From assembly GCF_033115175.1 (NCBI RefSeq), contig NC_084838.1:92671468-92735467 (forward strand): a DNA stretch of 64,000 nt. Direction: 5' to 3'. Every line of letters starts with the position of its first letter. Position 1 is the stretch's first letter. The DNA is from Lepus europaeus. Lineage: Eukaryota; Chordata; Mammalia; Lagomorpha; Leporidae. The notes below the pieces were generated by a model. It saw nothing but the letters and a program-made list of their open reading frames with translations. It did no database searches and was not told the DNA's origin. Positions 22,201 to 36,900 of this stretch are shown in pieces. A program made the translations under genes and the position numbers.

Positions 22201-25200
22201 CCAGGTTTCCTTTGTGGGTGGCAAGAACCCATCTACTTGAGCCATCACCACTGCCTCCCGGGGTCTGCATTAGCGAGAAGCTGGAGTCTGGAGCTTTAGC
22301 CAGCTTCGTTATGGGATGTGGGCATTTTAACCTAAATCTTAACTGTTAGGCCAAATGCCTACCCCAATAGTTCATTTTAACTGTTGTGTTTTATGGCTGT
22401 AGCATACTTTATTCTGTGGTGTTTGTATTGAAGGACATTTTGATTGCAACATTTTTTAATAGCATAGGGAAGTTGAAGACATTTATAATTTATGCAAGTC
22501 TCTGTTAAGCGTTCAAATGATTTTCTAGCATAGAAACCTACAAATCAAATGACTGGTTCAAAGTATTTTAATGGATTCAGCTAAAGTTCCTTCAAAATAA
22601 TTTGTATCAGTTTGTACTTCTTCAAGTGATTATGGGATATGAAAGTATACTAGGGGGCTGGCACTGTGGCATAGTGGATAAAGCTGCTACCTGCAGAGTT
22701 TGCATCCCATATGGGTGCTGGTTCAAGTCTCTGGCTGCTCCACTTCTGATCCAGCTCTCTGCTGTGGCCCAGGAAAGCAGCAGCAGATGGCCCAAGTGCT
22801 TGGGTCTCTGTGCCCACTTGAGAGACCCAGAAGAAGCTCCTTGATTTGGATTGGCATATCTCTGGCCATTTCAGCCATCTGGAGAGTAAACCAATGGATG
22901 GAAGACCTCTTTCTCTACCTCTACTTCTCTGTAACTCTGCCTTTGAAATAAATAAATCTTAAAAAAGTAAAAAAAAAAAAAAAAAAAAAAAAGTATACTA
23001 GGTGTATACTTAAAATTTTCCCTATCTCATGGGTAAAAGAAGGCCTGATGACATCTGAATTTGGGTAGCTTTTCACTTTTTTTAAAAGTTTGTATTTTCT
23101 GTGAATTGTCCATTTGTTTCTTAGCTTATTTTTCTTTGCAATGTTTATCTTTTCATATTTATTTGTGTAAGTTGGTTATATATTCTGGATAGTAACTTTT
23201 TAATTGACTGCAGTTTATTATGTATGAATTTTTAAAATATTGCTACAGTTGCTGTTATCAGCTTTTTCCTTTATAGTTTTGTAAGTTATTAAAGAGTAAT
23301 TTTTTGTTTGTTTTACATTTAGAATTTAAATCTGCCTTGGGTTTATTTTTTTGAATATCTGAATCAAAGATTAATTTTTTCCAAATGATTAGCTATTTGA
23401 ACAGTGTTTATTGATTAATCCACTGTTCTCCACTTAGCTGAAATCCCACTTTTATCATACATAGTTCCCACAGAAATGGGTGTAGACTGTTTATATTATT
23501 TTCCATTGGTCTGTGTATTCTGTAATGCCTTTTTTGAAGAAAAATTTCAAAGATTTCTTTGAAAGAGTCAGAGGGAGAGACCGAGATCTTCCATCTGCTG
23601 GTTCGCTCCCCAAATGGTTGCACAGCGAAGGCTGTGCCAGGCTGAAGCCAGGAGCCTGGAACTTTATCCAGGTCTTCCACAGAGTAACAGAGGCCATCAT
23701 TTGCTGCTTTCCCAGGCACATTTGCAAGGAGCTAGATCTGAAGTGGAGCAGCTGGGACTTGAGCCAGTGCCCATATGGGATGCTGGCATTGCAGATGGTG
23801 GTTTAATCCACTACACCACAGCGCCAGCCCCTCTAGAATGCTTTTAATAGTAGCTCTATTGTATCTTTTGATATTTGATAGATATCTGGTGGATTATTTA
23901 TTTTTTTCAAAATTCTTTTCCATTCTTCTGTTTCTTCTCTTGGCTGGCTCTTTAAAGTAATATCAGTTGGGATTTGATTAGCAGTATATCAGATTTATAG
24001 AATAATATCATTAAATAATAATATTATCCAAGTATCTTCAATTGAAGTATTAGAAGATTAGATTGCAGGGAAAAGGAGTCTGTCTCCTATAAACTTTTTT
24101 GAAGTCTCATTGCTGCTTTTTATCTGAGAGAAATGATTTAGTGTTAATATTTAATAAGATTACTCCAAATATGACTTTCTGAGTTTTAAAGAAAAATGTT
24201 TAAGATAGGCATAGTGACATCAGTCATAACTCATTTGATTTATTGTTTGCCCAAAAGTTTCTAGTATACAACATTTGTAGAGGAGCACATAGCATCTTTT
24301 AATTCTTTTCTCCTGAACGATGCAAGTGTGTGGGAGAATGATTATGTTAAAAGACAATTAAAATAGAAGTGTTGAAAAGTTGGAGACTAAATGCATAGTG
24401 TTCTGTAGTAATAGAAAGTACTTAATGACTTTTATACCATTGGAGAAATCTGGGTAAGCTTACTGGTTTGTAATCAGTTTGTGAGAAGGGAATGGGGAGA
24501 GATTGATTAATGGGTACCATCTGTATATTAATGGGTGCCAACTAACTACAGTTAGATGGAATTAAGTTCCTGTGTTGTATCCTTTTTTTAAAGATTTATT
24601 TATTTATTTGAAAGAGTTACACAGAGGAAGAAGAAGAGGCAGAGAGAGAGAGAGAGGTCTTCCATTTGCTGGTTCACTCCCCAGTTGGCTGCAACGGCTG
24701 AGCTGAGCTGATTCAAAGCAAGGAGCCAGAAGCTTCCGGGTCTCCCATGTGGGTGCAGGGGCCCAAGCACTTGGGCCATCTTCTACTGCTTTCCCAGGCC
24801 ATAGCAGAGAGCTAGATCAGAAGTGGAGCAGCTGGGATTTGAACCGGTGCCCATGTGATATGCTGGCTTACCTGCTATGCCACAGTATCAGCCCCTTGTT
24901 GTATTGCTCAGTAGCGTGATTATAGGTAATGACAGTGTATTGTGTATTTCCTTAAAAAAAAAAAAATTGGAAGAAGGGCTTTTGAATGTTTTTATCGTAA
25001 AGAAATATTAAATGTTTGATAAATTCACCTCATAAATGTGTTATCATTTTTATGTATCAGTTTGAAAGAACGACTTGTGAGTTTAATTTTTGATTTGCAG
25101 ATTTGGTCTTTTTGAAGCTATGTCTGCTATTGAAATGATGGATCCCAAGATGGATGCTGGCATGATTGGAAACCAAGTCAATCGAAAAGTTCTCAATTTT

Positions 25201-28200
25201 GAACAAGCTATCAAGGTAGTCATTATTCTTTTTGTGTTTTAGTTTTTATCATTTCATATGTTAAAATGTCATGCTTAATAATGAAACGGTATATTAGCTT
25301 GAATTGTATTTTCTTAAATCATCTGAAATATATAAACAAATATAAATAAAATAAAAATATAAATAAAATCATTAGTCACCTATCTGTTAAAATCTGGAAG
25401 TTAGGTGTTTGAGGTCTTCATCAAAGTCTTGGTCAAATTTTGTTTACTTCTTAAATTAATTGTTGAAAGCATTTGAGCAGCCAAGCATTGTAGCGTGGCC
25501 AGTGAAGCCACTGCCTGTGACACAGGCATCCATTATAGGCGCCAGTTCTTGTTACGGCTGCTCTACTTCCCACCCAGCTCCCTGCTAATGGCCTGGGAAA
25601 AGCAGCAAAAGATGGCCCAAGATGGGCCCCTGCTACCCACACGAGAGACTTGGAAAGAAGCTCCTGGCTTCAGCCTGGCCCAGTCCCCGCCCTTGTAGCC
25701 ATCTAGGGACTGAACCAGTGGAAAGATCTGTGTTTCTCTTTGTTCCTCTCTCTGTGTCACCTTTCAAATAAATACATCTTTAAAAAGAAAATGAAAGTAC
25801 TTGAGTATGTATTCAAATATAAGAATAATTGGCAGTTGCATTTTATGTGTATATATTTTTTAAAGATTTATTTATTTGAAAGGCAGAGTGATAGAGAAAG
25901 TATGTGTGCACGCAAGAGAGTGGGAAACAGAATAAAGAACAAGAAATTGATCTTCCTTCTTCTAGTTCATTCCCCAAATGGCTGCAACAGCCAGGGCTGG
26001 GCCAGACTGAAGCCAGGAGCCAGCAACTTCATCAGTGGTTCCCACATGGGTGGCAGGGCTGAAGTCCTTGGGCCATCTTCCACTATCCTCCCAGGCTCTC
26101 AGCAGGAAACTGGATTGGAAGTGAAGCAGCCAGGATTCAAACCACAACTTAACGCACCTTGTGCCACAATGCCAGCCCCCTTATGTGTTAACATGTCAAG
26201 TTGTGGTGGTGAATTTAAAATTCAGTCAATGAGAATTGATTTAGAAATTCATTAGCAGTTACTATAGGGTAATTTTTCTCATGTTAATATGGAAATTTGC
26301 TAAGCAAATTAATATTGTAAACAAATTATATAAGTCATATAGTAATGAAGTTAAGGAAAATTTTTAATTTAAAAACTGTATTTGAAAGGCAGAGAGAGAT
26401 CTTTTCCACCCACTGGTTCATCCCCCAGATGTCCACAACAGCCAGGACTATTTCTACTGTTCTTATTTGCCAATTAAAAATAAAACATATTTTGTTTTTA
26501 AGAACAGAATTAATTTGGTATTGTGGTTTTACCAGATCATCGATAATGTTTTCTTAATTTTTACTTTTAATACTTAAGTTAAAATCCTATACTTCAAGAA
26601 ATTTGTTATTAGTATCTGCTTATATATGTTATTTCTCCTCTTTTTTAGGACGGCACAATTAAAATCAAAGATCTTACCTTGCCTGAATTGATAGGGATAA
26701 TGGATACCTGTTTTTGCTGCTTGGTAAGGATTAAATGACATTGATTAACTAAAAAACTATGACTTCCGTGAATCTCTGAGTTTGAGTATCTGCATCAGTG
26801 TTGAGCAAGAGTACATGTAATGCAAGGCCTCATAAGATGTCCATTCAATTTTGTGGACCAAAGTGTGCTAAGTCTAGTAAACAAACTTCACCTTCTCATC
26901 TGCATGATGTGATGTTCTCATTTCTGGGTGAAGGGATATTTCATTTCAACAAAGGTATTATTGTAGCTATTACAGTAAGTCTCCCCTCCCCCCTTCTTTT
27001 AAAGATTTATTTATTTATTTGAGAGACAAAGTTACAGAGAGGTCTTGCATCCATTGGTTCACTTCCCAAATGGCTGCAACATCTGGAGCTGAGCCAATCC
27101 AAAGCCAGAAACTTCCTCCAGGTCTCCCACATGGGTGCAGGGGCCCAAGCACTTGGGCCATCTTCCACTGCTTGCCCAGGCCATAGCAGAGAGCTGGATA
27201 GGAGGTGGAGCAGCCGGGACTCAAACCGGCACCCATATGGAATGCTGGCTCTGCAGGTGGAGGCTTAGCTTACTACACCACAGAGCCAGCCCCAGTATCC
27301 CTTTTCTTTAGTTACCCAGGGAAATAAACCTGTAATTGAAAGGCTCCATAAATTACCATGGAATTGAAACAGAAGGAATGTTGCATTGATTTTGGAGAGA
27401 TATTTATCCTAATCTAGGATAAATTGTTGTAAATTGGCCGTCTTCTATGAATAAAGTTTTATAGTGATCTATACATGCTGCATATGTGTCTTCCCTAGAT
27501 GGTGGTATTTGCTGTGGAAACATTCTCCTTGGGACTGTTTGGTTACCCACTGTTTTCTGACTACCCTCCCCTCTTTTTTTTTTTTTTTTTTTTTTAATTT
27601 TGGACAGGCAGAGTTAGATAGAAAGGTCTTCCTTCTGTTGGTTCACCCCCCAAATGGCCATTGCGGCCGGCACTGCGCCGATCTGAAGCAGGAGCCAGGT
27701 GCTTCTCCTGGTCTCCCATGCGGGTGCAGGGCCCAAGCACTTGGGCCATCCTCTACTGCCTTCCCAGGCCACAGCAGAGAGCTGGACTGGAAGAGGAGCA
27801 ACCAGGACAGAACCGGCGCCCCAACCGGGACTAGAACCTGGAGTGCCAGCGCCGCAGGTGAAGGATTAGCCTAGTGAGCCGTGGTGCCGGCCTACCCTCT
27901 TTTTAAAAAAAGATTTGTTTATTTGAAAGCAGCGTGATGAGTAGGGAGGGGGAAGATGGATATTGAGATCATCTGTCTGCCAGTTCACTTCCCGTATGGC
28001 TGCCAACAGCCAGGACAGGGCTAGGCTGAAGCCTGGAACTCTGTCTCCCCCATGAGTGGCAGGGCCCAAGAACTTGAGCCATCCTCCACTGCCCTCACAG
28101 GCATATTAACAGGAAATTGGATTGGAAGCAGGATGGCTGGGATTTGAACCGGCACTCTGATATGCTATGCCATGCTGGTATTGCAAGCAGTGGGTTAACC

Positions 28201-30866
28201 TGGTACACCCCAATGCTAACCCCAACCTCTTTCTTTTTAATGAGACATTAAGGTACTGTTTTTAGAAGTATGTAATATTTATTCATTTGTTCATTCAGGA
28301 AATACTGATTGCCAGTGTTTTTGAAGTGCTTTTAATGAGTGTTTCATGTCTGTAATTTTATTAGGTCTTGTATCAACTCTCTTTGGTATATGTATTACAT
28401 TATCTGCCTAAGGTTACATTTCTCGGCAGAGAGAAAATGCCAGGTTCCTAATCCTGTCTCTTCATCCTCTAAAGCTATCTCTTACATCTTAGTTACCTTT
28501 TAGAGATTTACAGTTTTAGTGAGATTGGGAAGGGAGATGAGCATTGCTGGGAACAGACATGTAAAGAAACAGCTGTGACTGTAGGTAAATAAGTGGGGAC
28601 AGAGGTGTGGGGTTAGTTATGTCAGGGAGAGTAGGAAAGGCTGTTGACAGGAAGTGAAGAATGGTAGGCATATGGCAGGAGTGATAAAGGTTTTGTGGTA
28701 TGTGATAAGGCGTGGAGCTGAGTGTTTGGGTTGGGAAGTCACATAGAACTGCCTGACTGTCGGGGGACTGCAGGACTAGTGAGGGCCGTGGGCCGTGAGG
28801 AGGAGGGAAGGGGTGATAAAGAGGGTGTTTGCTAAAGTTGAGGAGCATTCTGTGAGACTTTGAGGACTGCATCTCAGAGTTGAGGCGTTAGGGCAGTTGT
28901 TTTTAGTCTGAGGGTCTGTTTTCTGAACACTAGTTACACATATGTGTTAGTTATTACATTTTTATGTATAAACTTAGATTATTTAAACTTTCTTTGCATG
29001 TAAAAGAAAAATGCCATCTTTTTCAGCATGTTAGGAAAAAAGATATATGAAAATATATATATCATAATACTAGATACAAAGTGGCTACTCAATTATGGCT
29101 ATTGTTGATATTCGCAACCTTTACCACATGATGCCAAGCATGTGTTAGCCACTCTGGGGAAATGTTGATTATATTTAAGAAAAAGCCCTCTGGAGGCCAG
29201 CGTTGTGGTATAGCAGGTTAAGCCTCTGCCTGTTGTGCCAGCATCCCATATGGGCGCTGGTTCAAGTCCCGGCTGCTCTTCTGATCCAGCTCTCTGCTAT
29301 GCCCTGGGAAAGCAGTAGAAGATGATCCAAGTCCTTGGGCCCCTGTACTCACATGGGAGACCCAGAAGAAGTTCCTGGCTTTGGCCTGGCCCAGCCCCAG
29401 CCATTGAAGCCATTTGGGGAGTGACCCAGCAGATGGGAGACTGTCCTTCCCTCCCTTCCTCTTTCTCCGTCTCCTCTTCTCTCTAGACTGACTTGGTCTC
29501 TCTGATAAATTATTTTAAAAAAAATTTTTTTTAAAGAAAAAGCCCCCTGGTTGAAAGAGGAAAACCATAGTGTAATTTCTTGAAAAATATAAGTACTTTT
29601 GCTGCTGGTTGGGTTGATGGTGAATAGTTGAATGAGTGACTAAGGACTTGTTTAGTTCTAAAGCTGTAAATTTCCAGTTTATGGATTTTTATTGACTATA
29701 TTGTAGAATTGATTGCTTTTAGATGCCACATAAAGAGGCACTCTAATTTTATTGTTGTCTGAACATGTTGCAAACTGAATTATATATGAGAATGCCTCTT
29801 AGCAGATCATTTAAAGTACATAATTCTTGAAAAACCTTAGACACTGAAAGTGAATTCTAACTTTCTGTCTTTCCTGGCTTTCCCTTTAATCATCTTTCAA
29901 GTCTTGTGTGTAACCTTACATGTATTGGTCCGTGGCACTCAAGCCTTTGGCTGTTGGGGCAGTGTGGACTTTCCAGACCCTGTGCATCACCATCAGTATG
30001 TGCCCTGTTTTCTGTCTTCGTAGATAACCTGGTTAGAAGGCCATTCCTTGGCACAGACAGTATTTACGTGCCTTTACATTCATAATCCAGACTTTATAGA
30101 AGATCCTGCCATGAAAGCTTTTGCCCTGGGAATCTTGAAAATCTGTGATATTGCAAGGGAAAAAGTAAATAAAGCTGCTGTTTTTGAAGAGGTAAGATTT
30201 TGTAATATAACAATTTTTGAAGCTCATTGAACTCCTTATTCACTGTGGGGTATTTGAGTGATTTTATGATTTATATTTATAGGAGAAAAATGTGGTAGGT
30301 GTTGAAATTGTTCAGTTTCTTTTTAATGCTCTTGTGATCCAGGATAAATAGATTAGGCGCCAACTGTCATCAGTGTCCACTACGCAAAACTTCTCTGAAT
30401 TCATGTTTGTGAGAATAATACATACCCAATGTGATTGTCCGCAAAGCTTAATAAGATGTTTATGAAATAACCTTCTAGTTTTTAAATATTCACTTGGTTA
30501 TTTACCTAAATACTTGTATTGATACATGTCATTATGGAAAGTCTTATCCATTTGGGTGGGCTTTTAAAAAGATTAGCTTGAGGCCGGCACCGTGGCTCAA
30601 CAGGCTAATCCTCCGCCTTGCGGCGCCGGCACACCAGGTTCTAGTCCCAATCAGGGCTCCGGATTCTGTCCCGGTTGCCCCTCTTCCAGGCCAGCTCTCT
30701 GCTATGGCCCGGGAGTGCAGTGGAGGATGGCCCAAGTGCTTGGGCCCTGCACCCCATGGGAGACCAGGAGAAGCACCTGGCTCCTGCCTTCGAATCAGCG
30801 CGGTGCGCCGGCGGCAGCGGCCATTGGAGCGTGAACCAACGGCAAAAAGGAAGACCTTTCTCTCTG

Positions 30867-30902
<36 letters not shown>

Positions 30903-33900
30903 GCTGTCCACTCTGCCTGTCAAAAAAAAAAAAAAAAAGTAGCTTGAGTGAGAAGAGAAATAACAGATTATTTTAAATACTTATCTCAAACTATACGTAA
31001 GAGGACATCAAAATCAGTGGGGTGGAGAATGAATTCATTTCAAAATAGTGCTGGAGAAATTTGATTAGTATCCTTTAAAGTTATTTTATCGTCATTTCAC
31101 ATCAAAATAAATTTCAGAAAAATATTTTAAAAATGAAAAGGTTACTAAAGATCAGAACATAGTTCACAGAAAATAAAATGGCCATGAAACCTAAGGTGGT
31201 TAAGTTCACTTAGGAGAAATATGAATGAAAATTGAGATACTTTTTCTTTTTTCTATCCATTATTAGCAAAGATTAGAAATTTCTTAGGATATATCAGGCT
31301 GATGATGTGGAAAAAAGACTTGGTGTGTGTGTGTGTTTGTGAACAGTTGCTGTTTCCCTGTTTTTAATTTTTTAAGACTTTTTGCTTGAAAATAATTTCA
31401 CTTTCACAGAGTGGTTACATGAACAGCATGAAGAACATCATATGTTCCTTACACAGATTGAGCTGCTGTTAACATACTGTCCCATTTTTCACTTGCTTGC
31501 TGTCTTATAAGTGTGTGTATGTATGTATGTTTTGTTTTGGAGAGTAAGTTACATGTTGTGACCTTCTTTCCCAATTCTTCAGTTTGCATCTTCTAAGCAA
31601 AAGGGTTCCCCGTCTACATAACCGCAGTACAAGTTTAAACCTCTGTGAATCTGTAATGCCAACACACTATTCATATTCCACTTTTGTCACCTGACCCCAT
31701 CTTTGTTAGCCTTTCCCCCATAGAATACAAGATCCAGTATGGAATCACCTGGGACATTTGTATCTTTGTAATATCTTTTAATCTGCCATTAGTTTCTTAG
31801 CTTTCCTTTGTCTTTAGTGATGTCGACATTTTTAAGAACACAGCCTTCTACTCCCCCCCTCCTTTTTTAAACAGGACGTGCCTCATTCTTAGGGGCATGT
31901 ATGTTCTTTCCTGTTGATTAAATTGAGCGTATGCAGCCCTTGCTCTACTATGACTTAAGTGACTTACATGCCCTTCTCCATTGGTCACATTTCGGTGCAG
32001 AGTGTCCACCTGCCCCCACCAGTGATACTATTTTGATCAACCTATCAAGGTATTATCTGATTGCTCTGTGATTACTATTTTTCCCTTATATTTCACCATT
32101 CTGTTGGGAAACATTTTAAGATTTTAAGAAGTACCCTGTTTCTCTCTCTTCCCCCCCCCCCCCCCCCCGCCTCTCAACATAGTTTTTTTAAAAAATTACA
32201 GATACCCTGCTCATTAAAGTCTCCTTCCTTAGATTTAGCATCCATCTGTAGTGCTTGCCTGGATTGGTTTTTACTATTGCAAAATGATGACTTTCTGAAT
32301 TTATATTCCACACTTACCAAACAGTACTCAGCATTCTCCTGTAAGCAAGCATGGTACTTTCTTGGTGGGAGTATAAACTTAAAACTTTTAAAAGAGCAAG
32401 ATGGTACTATTATAATTTAAAATGTACATGTTTTGACAATAGTGTTACTTCTAGTCCTTTGTCCTACAAGTATGTGTGTGCTTGTACACAAAGATCGATG
32501 TGTAAGGACCTTAATTGTAGTGCTGTTTGTAGTCATTGAAATCTGGCATTATAGTCGTTAAAATCTTCCTCAATATCCATCAGTAGGAGACTCTTTCAAA
32601 GCTATGTTCACACAATCAAGGATTATACTTCCTTTGTGACACCTGTATCCCATCCTGGAGTGCTTGAGCTCAAATCTCAGTTCTGCTCAGGATTCGGCTT
32701 CCCGCTAATTCATAACCTGGGAGGCAGTGGTGATGGCTCAAGTAGCTGGGTTCCTGCTACCCATGTGTGAGACCTGGGTTGAGTTTCCGGCTTCCAGGTT
32801 CAGTATGGCTCAACCCTGACTGTTGTGGGCATTTAGGGAGTGAACTGGTGGAAGAGAGATTTCTTTGTCTGTCTCTTTCTCATATCCCTCCTCTCTCTTC
32901 CCTCTGCCTTTTGGATGAATAGAAGAATTTTTTAATGGCTATTGATGTATGTATACAGTAGAAGATTAGATCCTCCAAATGAGGGGAGTCAGATGGAAGC
33001 ATGTGTAGCTAACATTTTACTATTTTAAAAAGGAACAGGAAGATAACAGAGGTACTGAGGGTGAGGACATATGCCTGTTTCATATTACTATTCCTGTACT
33101 ATTTTGTTTTTCAGTGAAATGCGATTTTTAATGACAAATTATAATTGAATTTCTATGTATTTCCTGCATGTGCTTACTAACAAATGGAAGAAATCCTCAA
33201 GGAAAGAACTAGGAGGACAAAAGTAATAGAAATATTTTAGAAAAAATAAAGACAAAATAATTAATTTTTATGTATTGAGCTCATTTAAAGAAAGCATTAA
33301 GGCCCAAATGAATAAATGAGTAGTAAAATAACTAGCTTATTCATGAAAGTTAATAAATGACTATAACATTAAAAAAATTAGCCTCTGTATAATTCAGAAA
33401 TTATAAATTAATAAGTAGCCCATTTTTTATTTAAGTTAACAAGTGACTATAACATTAAAAAAATTAGCCTCTGTATAATTCAGAAATTATAAATTAATAA
33501 GTATCCCATTTTTTATTTTTTAAAAAACAGTCAATTTTGGCAAGAATGCAGTGAATCGCCACTTCGGTTTTTACTAGTGGGAAGTGCATTAACAGTTTAG
33601 CAACATACTTACCTCTAAGAGGAAAGGAAAAAAAATACATACTTAAGCAGCTTAAAAAAAAACACATAGCCAACTATGTAAAAATAAAACTGAAAGAAAT
33701 ACAGCCAAAGGCTAGCTTCCAGACTAGAAAGAGCCTGTTTTTCCTATTTTGCAAAAGTTTTTAATGTTTCTGTATAAGTTTGTCTTAGTTTTACAATTAG
33801 AAAAAACTACCAATTGCTTAGTAAAAGGCCTTATAGAGAACTGACAATAAAATGATTTGTAGCAAACATTGATTTTTTTTTTTTTAAAGATTTATTTATT

Positions 33901-36900
33901 TATTTGAAAGAGTTACAGGGAAGCAGAGACAGAGAGGTGTTCTACCTGCTGGTTCACTCCCCAAGTGGCTGCAACGGCCGTAGTAGTTGAGCCGATCCAA
34001 AGCCAGGAGCAAGAAGCTTCTTCCAGGCCTTCCATATGGGTGCAGGGACCCAAGGACTTGGGCCATCTTCTACTGCTTTCCCAGGCCATAGCAGAGAGCT
34101 GGATCAGAAGTGGAGGAGCCGGGACTTGAACCGGCACCCATGTGGGATGGCACCACCTGCGGTGCCGGCTTTACCCGCTTTGCCACAGCGCTGGCCCTGC
34201 AAACATTGATTTTCAAGTGGATGCTTCTGAAGTTTCCAGCTGCTGATGCATTTTGGTCTCAGATATGTCTCCTGAGTTGGAGAGGTTTTCAGCTACCTAA
34301 AACATAATTTAATATCTTGTCCACATGAGCAAAAAAATGGGAATCACAAATTCCCCATCAAACCACTTTTCCTCATGGATTCTGTATGTTGCGAAATGGT
34401 ATCTTTTTATTATTATTTTTTGCTCTTACTCCCTATATTCAGATTCTTTTGTTTTGACTTGCAAATATCTTGAATCTGGGCACTGGCTTTTCTTTCTTGT
34501 CATCATTCCTGCTCTAGTTGTGCACTAGTCAGCTTGCGGACACTGTAGGGTATGTGGACTTTACATGTGGAGATGTTTTCTCTGTATAATATGCTTTATA
34601 GCATCTGGCGTTGTGGCGCAGTAGGTTAAGCTGCTGCTTGTGATGCTGCTGTCCCTTATTGGAATGCCAGTTGGTGTCTCAGCTGCTTAGCTTCAGATCC
34701 AGCTCCCTGCCAGTGTGTCTGGGAAGGCAGCAGTTGATGACCCAGGGTTTGGGCCTCTGTCCCCATATGGGAGACCAAGATGGGGCTCGTGGCTTCAGCC
34801 TGGTCCAGGCCCAGCCATTGCAGTATGAACCAGCAGATAGAAGATCTGTCTCTGTCCATTCCTCTCTGTCACAAATAGGCTTTATAATGGCAATGACTGT
34901 ATCTTACCATTGTATCCCCGGTATTCAGCCCAAACCAGCCTCCATGATGTGCTCAGAAAATGCTTTAGAAATGAGGGAATGAATGAATAAAAAGCCTGTG
35001 TACTGTTTTATTCACCTCAAAGTGCTGATTTGAGCTGCTGCTCTTTGGTCTGCATCACTCTGTTTGACTGACTTACTCCGACCCCCACTCTCACTATCCT
35101 TCAGTTACACAGAGAGCTTCAGTTCATGGACATGGGCGCTTTATTCCTCTGTTGTTTTCTCCATGTCCTTGCCACTGCCTAGCCCTGAAGCCACTCAGAC
35201 CCTTTGTTCCTTCCTCATTTGTATCACTTACTTGGAAAACCCCAACCATCTGCCTACTCTGCTTGTACTGAAGCAGCAGAGTTGCTAGAGAACACCCACA
35301 TCTGTGTGTCTGTTCTCACTTTAATTTTAAAACTAAATCTCAGATGAGCACTCAACACTGGAGACAGCCCTGTCCTACACTTGGTAGTGAGTTTGCTTCT
35401 CTAAAGAGGCTTTTTCACATCTTTTACTTTTTAGACCTCCCAGTGCCAACCCTCTACCTTCAGCGTGCTTTATACCTTACTGAAACACAAGCAGATGTTA
35501 TCAGAAGTACCTCTCAGCCGGCACCACAGCTCACTAGGCTAATCCTCCGCCTGCGGCGCCGGCACCCCGGGTTCTAGTCCCAGTTGGGGTACCGGATTCT
35601 GTCCCGGATGCTTCTCTTCCAGTCCAGCTCTCTGCTCTGGCCTGGGAGTGTAGTGGAGGATGGCCCAGGTCCTTGGGCCCTGCACCCGCATGGGAGACCA
35701 GGAGAAGCACCTGGCTCCTGGCTTCGGATCGGCGCAGCACGCTGGCCGTAGCGGCCATTGGGGGGTGAACCAGCGGAGAAAGGAAGACCTTTCTCTCTGT
35801 CTTTCTCTCTCATAGTCACAAGTACCAACCTGCTTTAGTAGCCATATACCTCTGTTAAAATGAATGTGCCCCTGTAGCAGTCTAGGCTCAGCCCTGCCAC
35901 CTGTGTTCCACTTCCATTCCCTCTTGTCTGTTGTGGCTGCTGAACCTTTTTTTGTGTTGCATTGCTAGTCTGTGCGTCACTGCTAGGTTATTCTTACCAG
36001 CATATAAACATGCTTTAAGATTGTTCACCTAAAAAGAAAACACCCCAGTTCCTTTGGTCCCATGGCTCCTTACATCTACAATCCCATTTTTCTGCTGCCC
36101 TCACAAAAAAGTGTGTGAATGAGTGGTTAATATTTGGTTATTTTGCTTTCTCCTTTTGTGTCTCCTTACCCACTCCAGGTGGTCATCCGTCACCACTACT
36201 GCAGAGAAATTGGCCAATTTCTATCATTAAATCCTGTGCTCTCATCCCTCTGTCTAATCTCTGAAGTTATTAGACCCAGCTGACCACACTTGGAAATTCT
36301 TTTCTTCTCTTAGTATCAGAATCCCTCGTATTTCTTTCCACCTCCTTATAAGTCTCTTTCCTCTGCTTTTCTACGTGCTACAGTGCTTACTCCTGGACTC
36401 CCTCTTCCTAGGTTGATTTCCTTTAGTTCTGTGGCTTTTTAATATCAACTCTGTGCTGATATCTATATTTATGTCTCTCGTCCCTGTGCCTTCCTTGACT
36501 TCTAGGCTCAAGTAAATGCTTTCTTAAAATTTTCACTTGGATGACCAAAGAAATTGCAAACTTTTCTGCTGTTAAACGTACTTCTCCCAAAGTTTGCCTC
36601 ACTTCAGGAAATGGTACTGTTATTTATCAGTTACTCAGACCAGAAACCTAAAAGAGATGCTTGATATTGTATATTTTACCTCATATCTATATTCAACTCT
36701 TTTAAATGTATCTTGATTTCAGCGACTTCTTTTTCCCACTGTTACAATCCAAATGCAAATCACCATCAATTCCTGCTTGAACTTTTGGATAGAGTCCGGT
36801 ATCTGATGTCCCCTAGTTTGCTCTGTTTTTTGTTCTAAAATCCACAGTTTCAAGAGTGATCTTTTAATGCCAAATGACTCCTTTGCTTTCAGTCCTCCAG

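Larger units (their letters stand above)
21450..24010 (-). mobile_element. old L1M, antisense, about 1.3 kb net, cut by four SINEs
   Basis: Pieces between the SINEs at 21727, 22083, 22655 and 23535 read in one order as an antisense L1 3' portion; the clearest blocks are CCATTGGTCTGTGTATTCTG (23502) and TTGGGATTTGATTAG (23967). No intact frame remains. Confidence 0.6.

Noticed and set aside
30033-30227. Minus-strand frame over exon 6
   Set aside because: Shadow of the conserved plus-strand exon.
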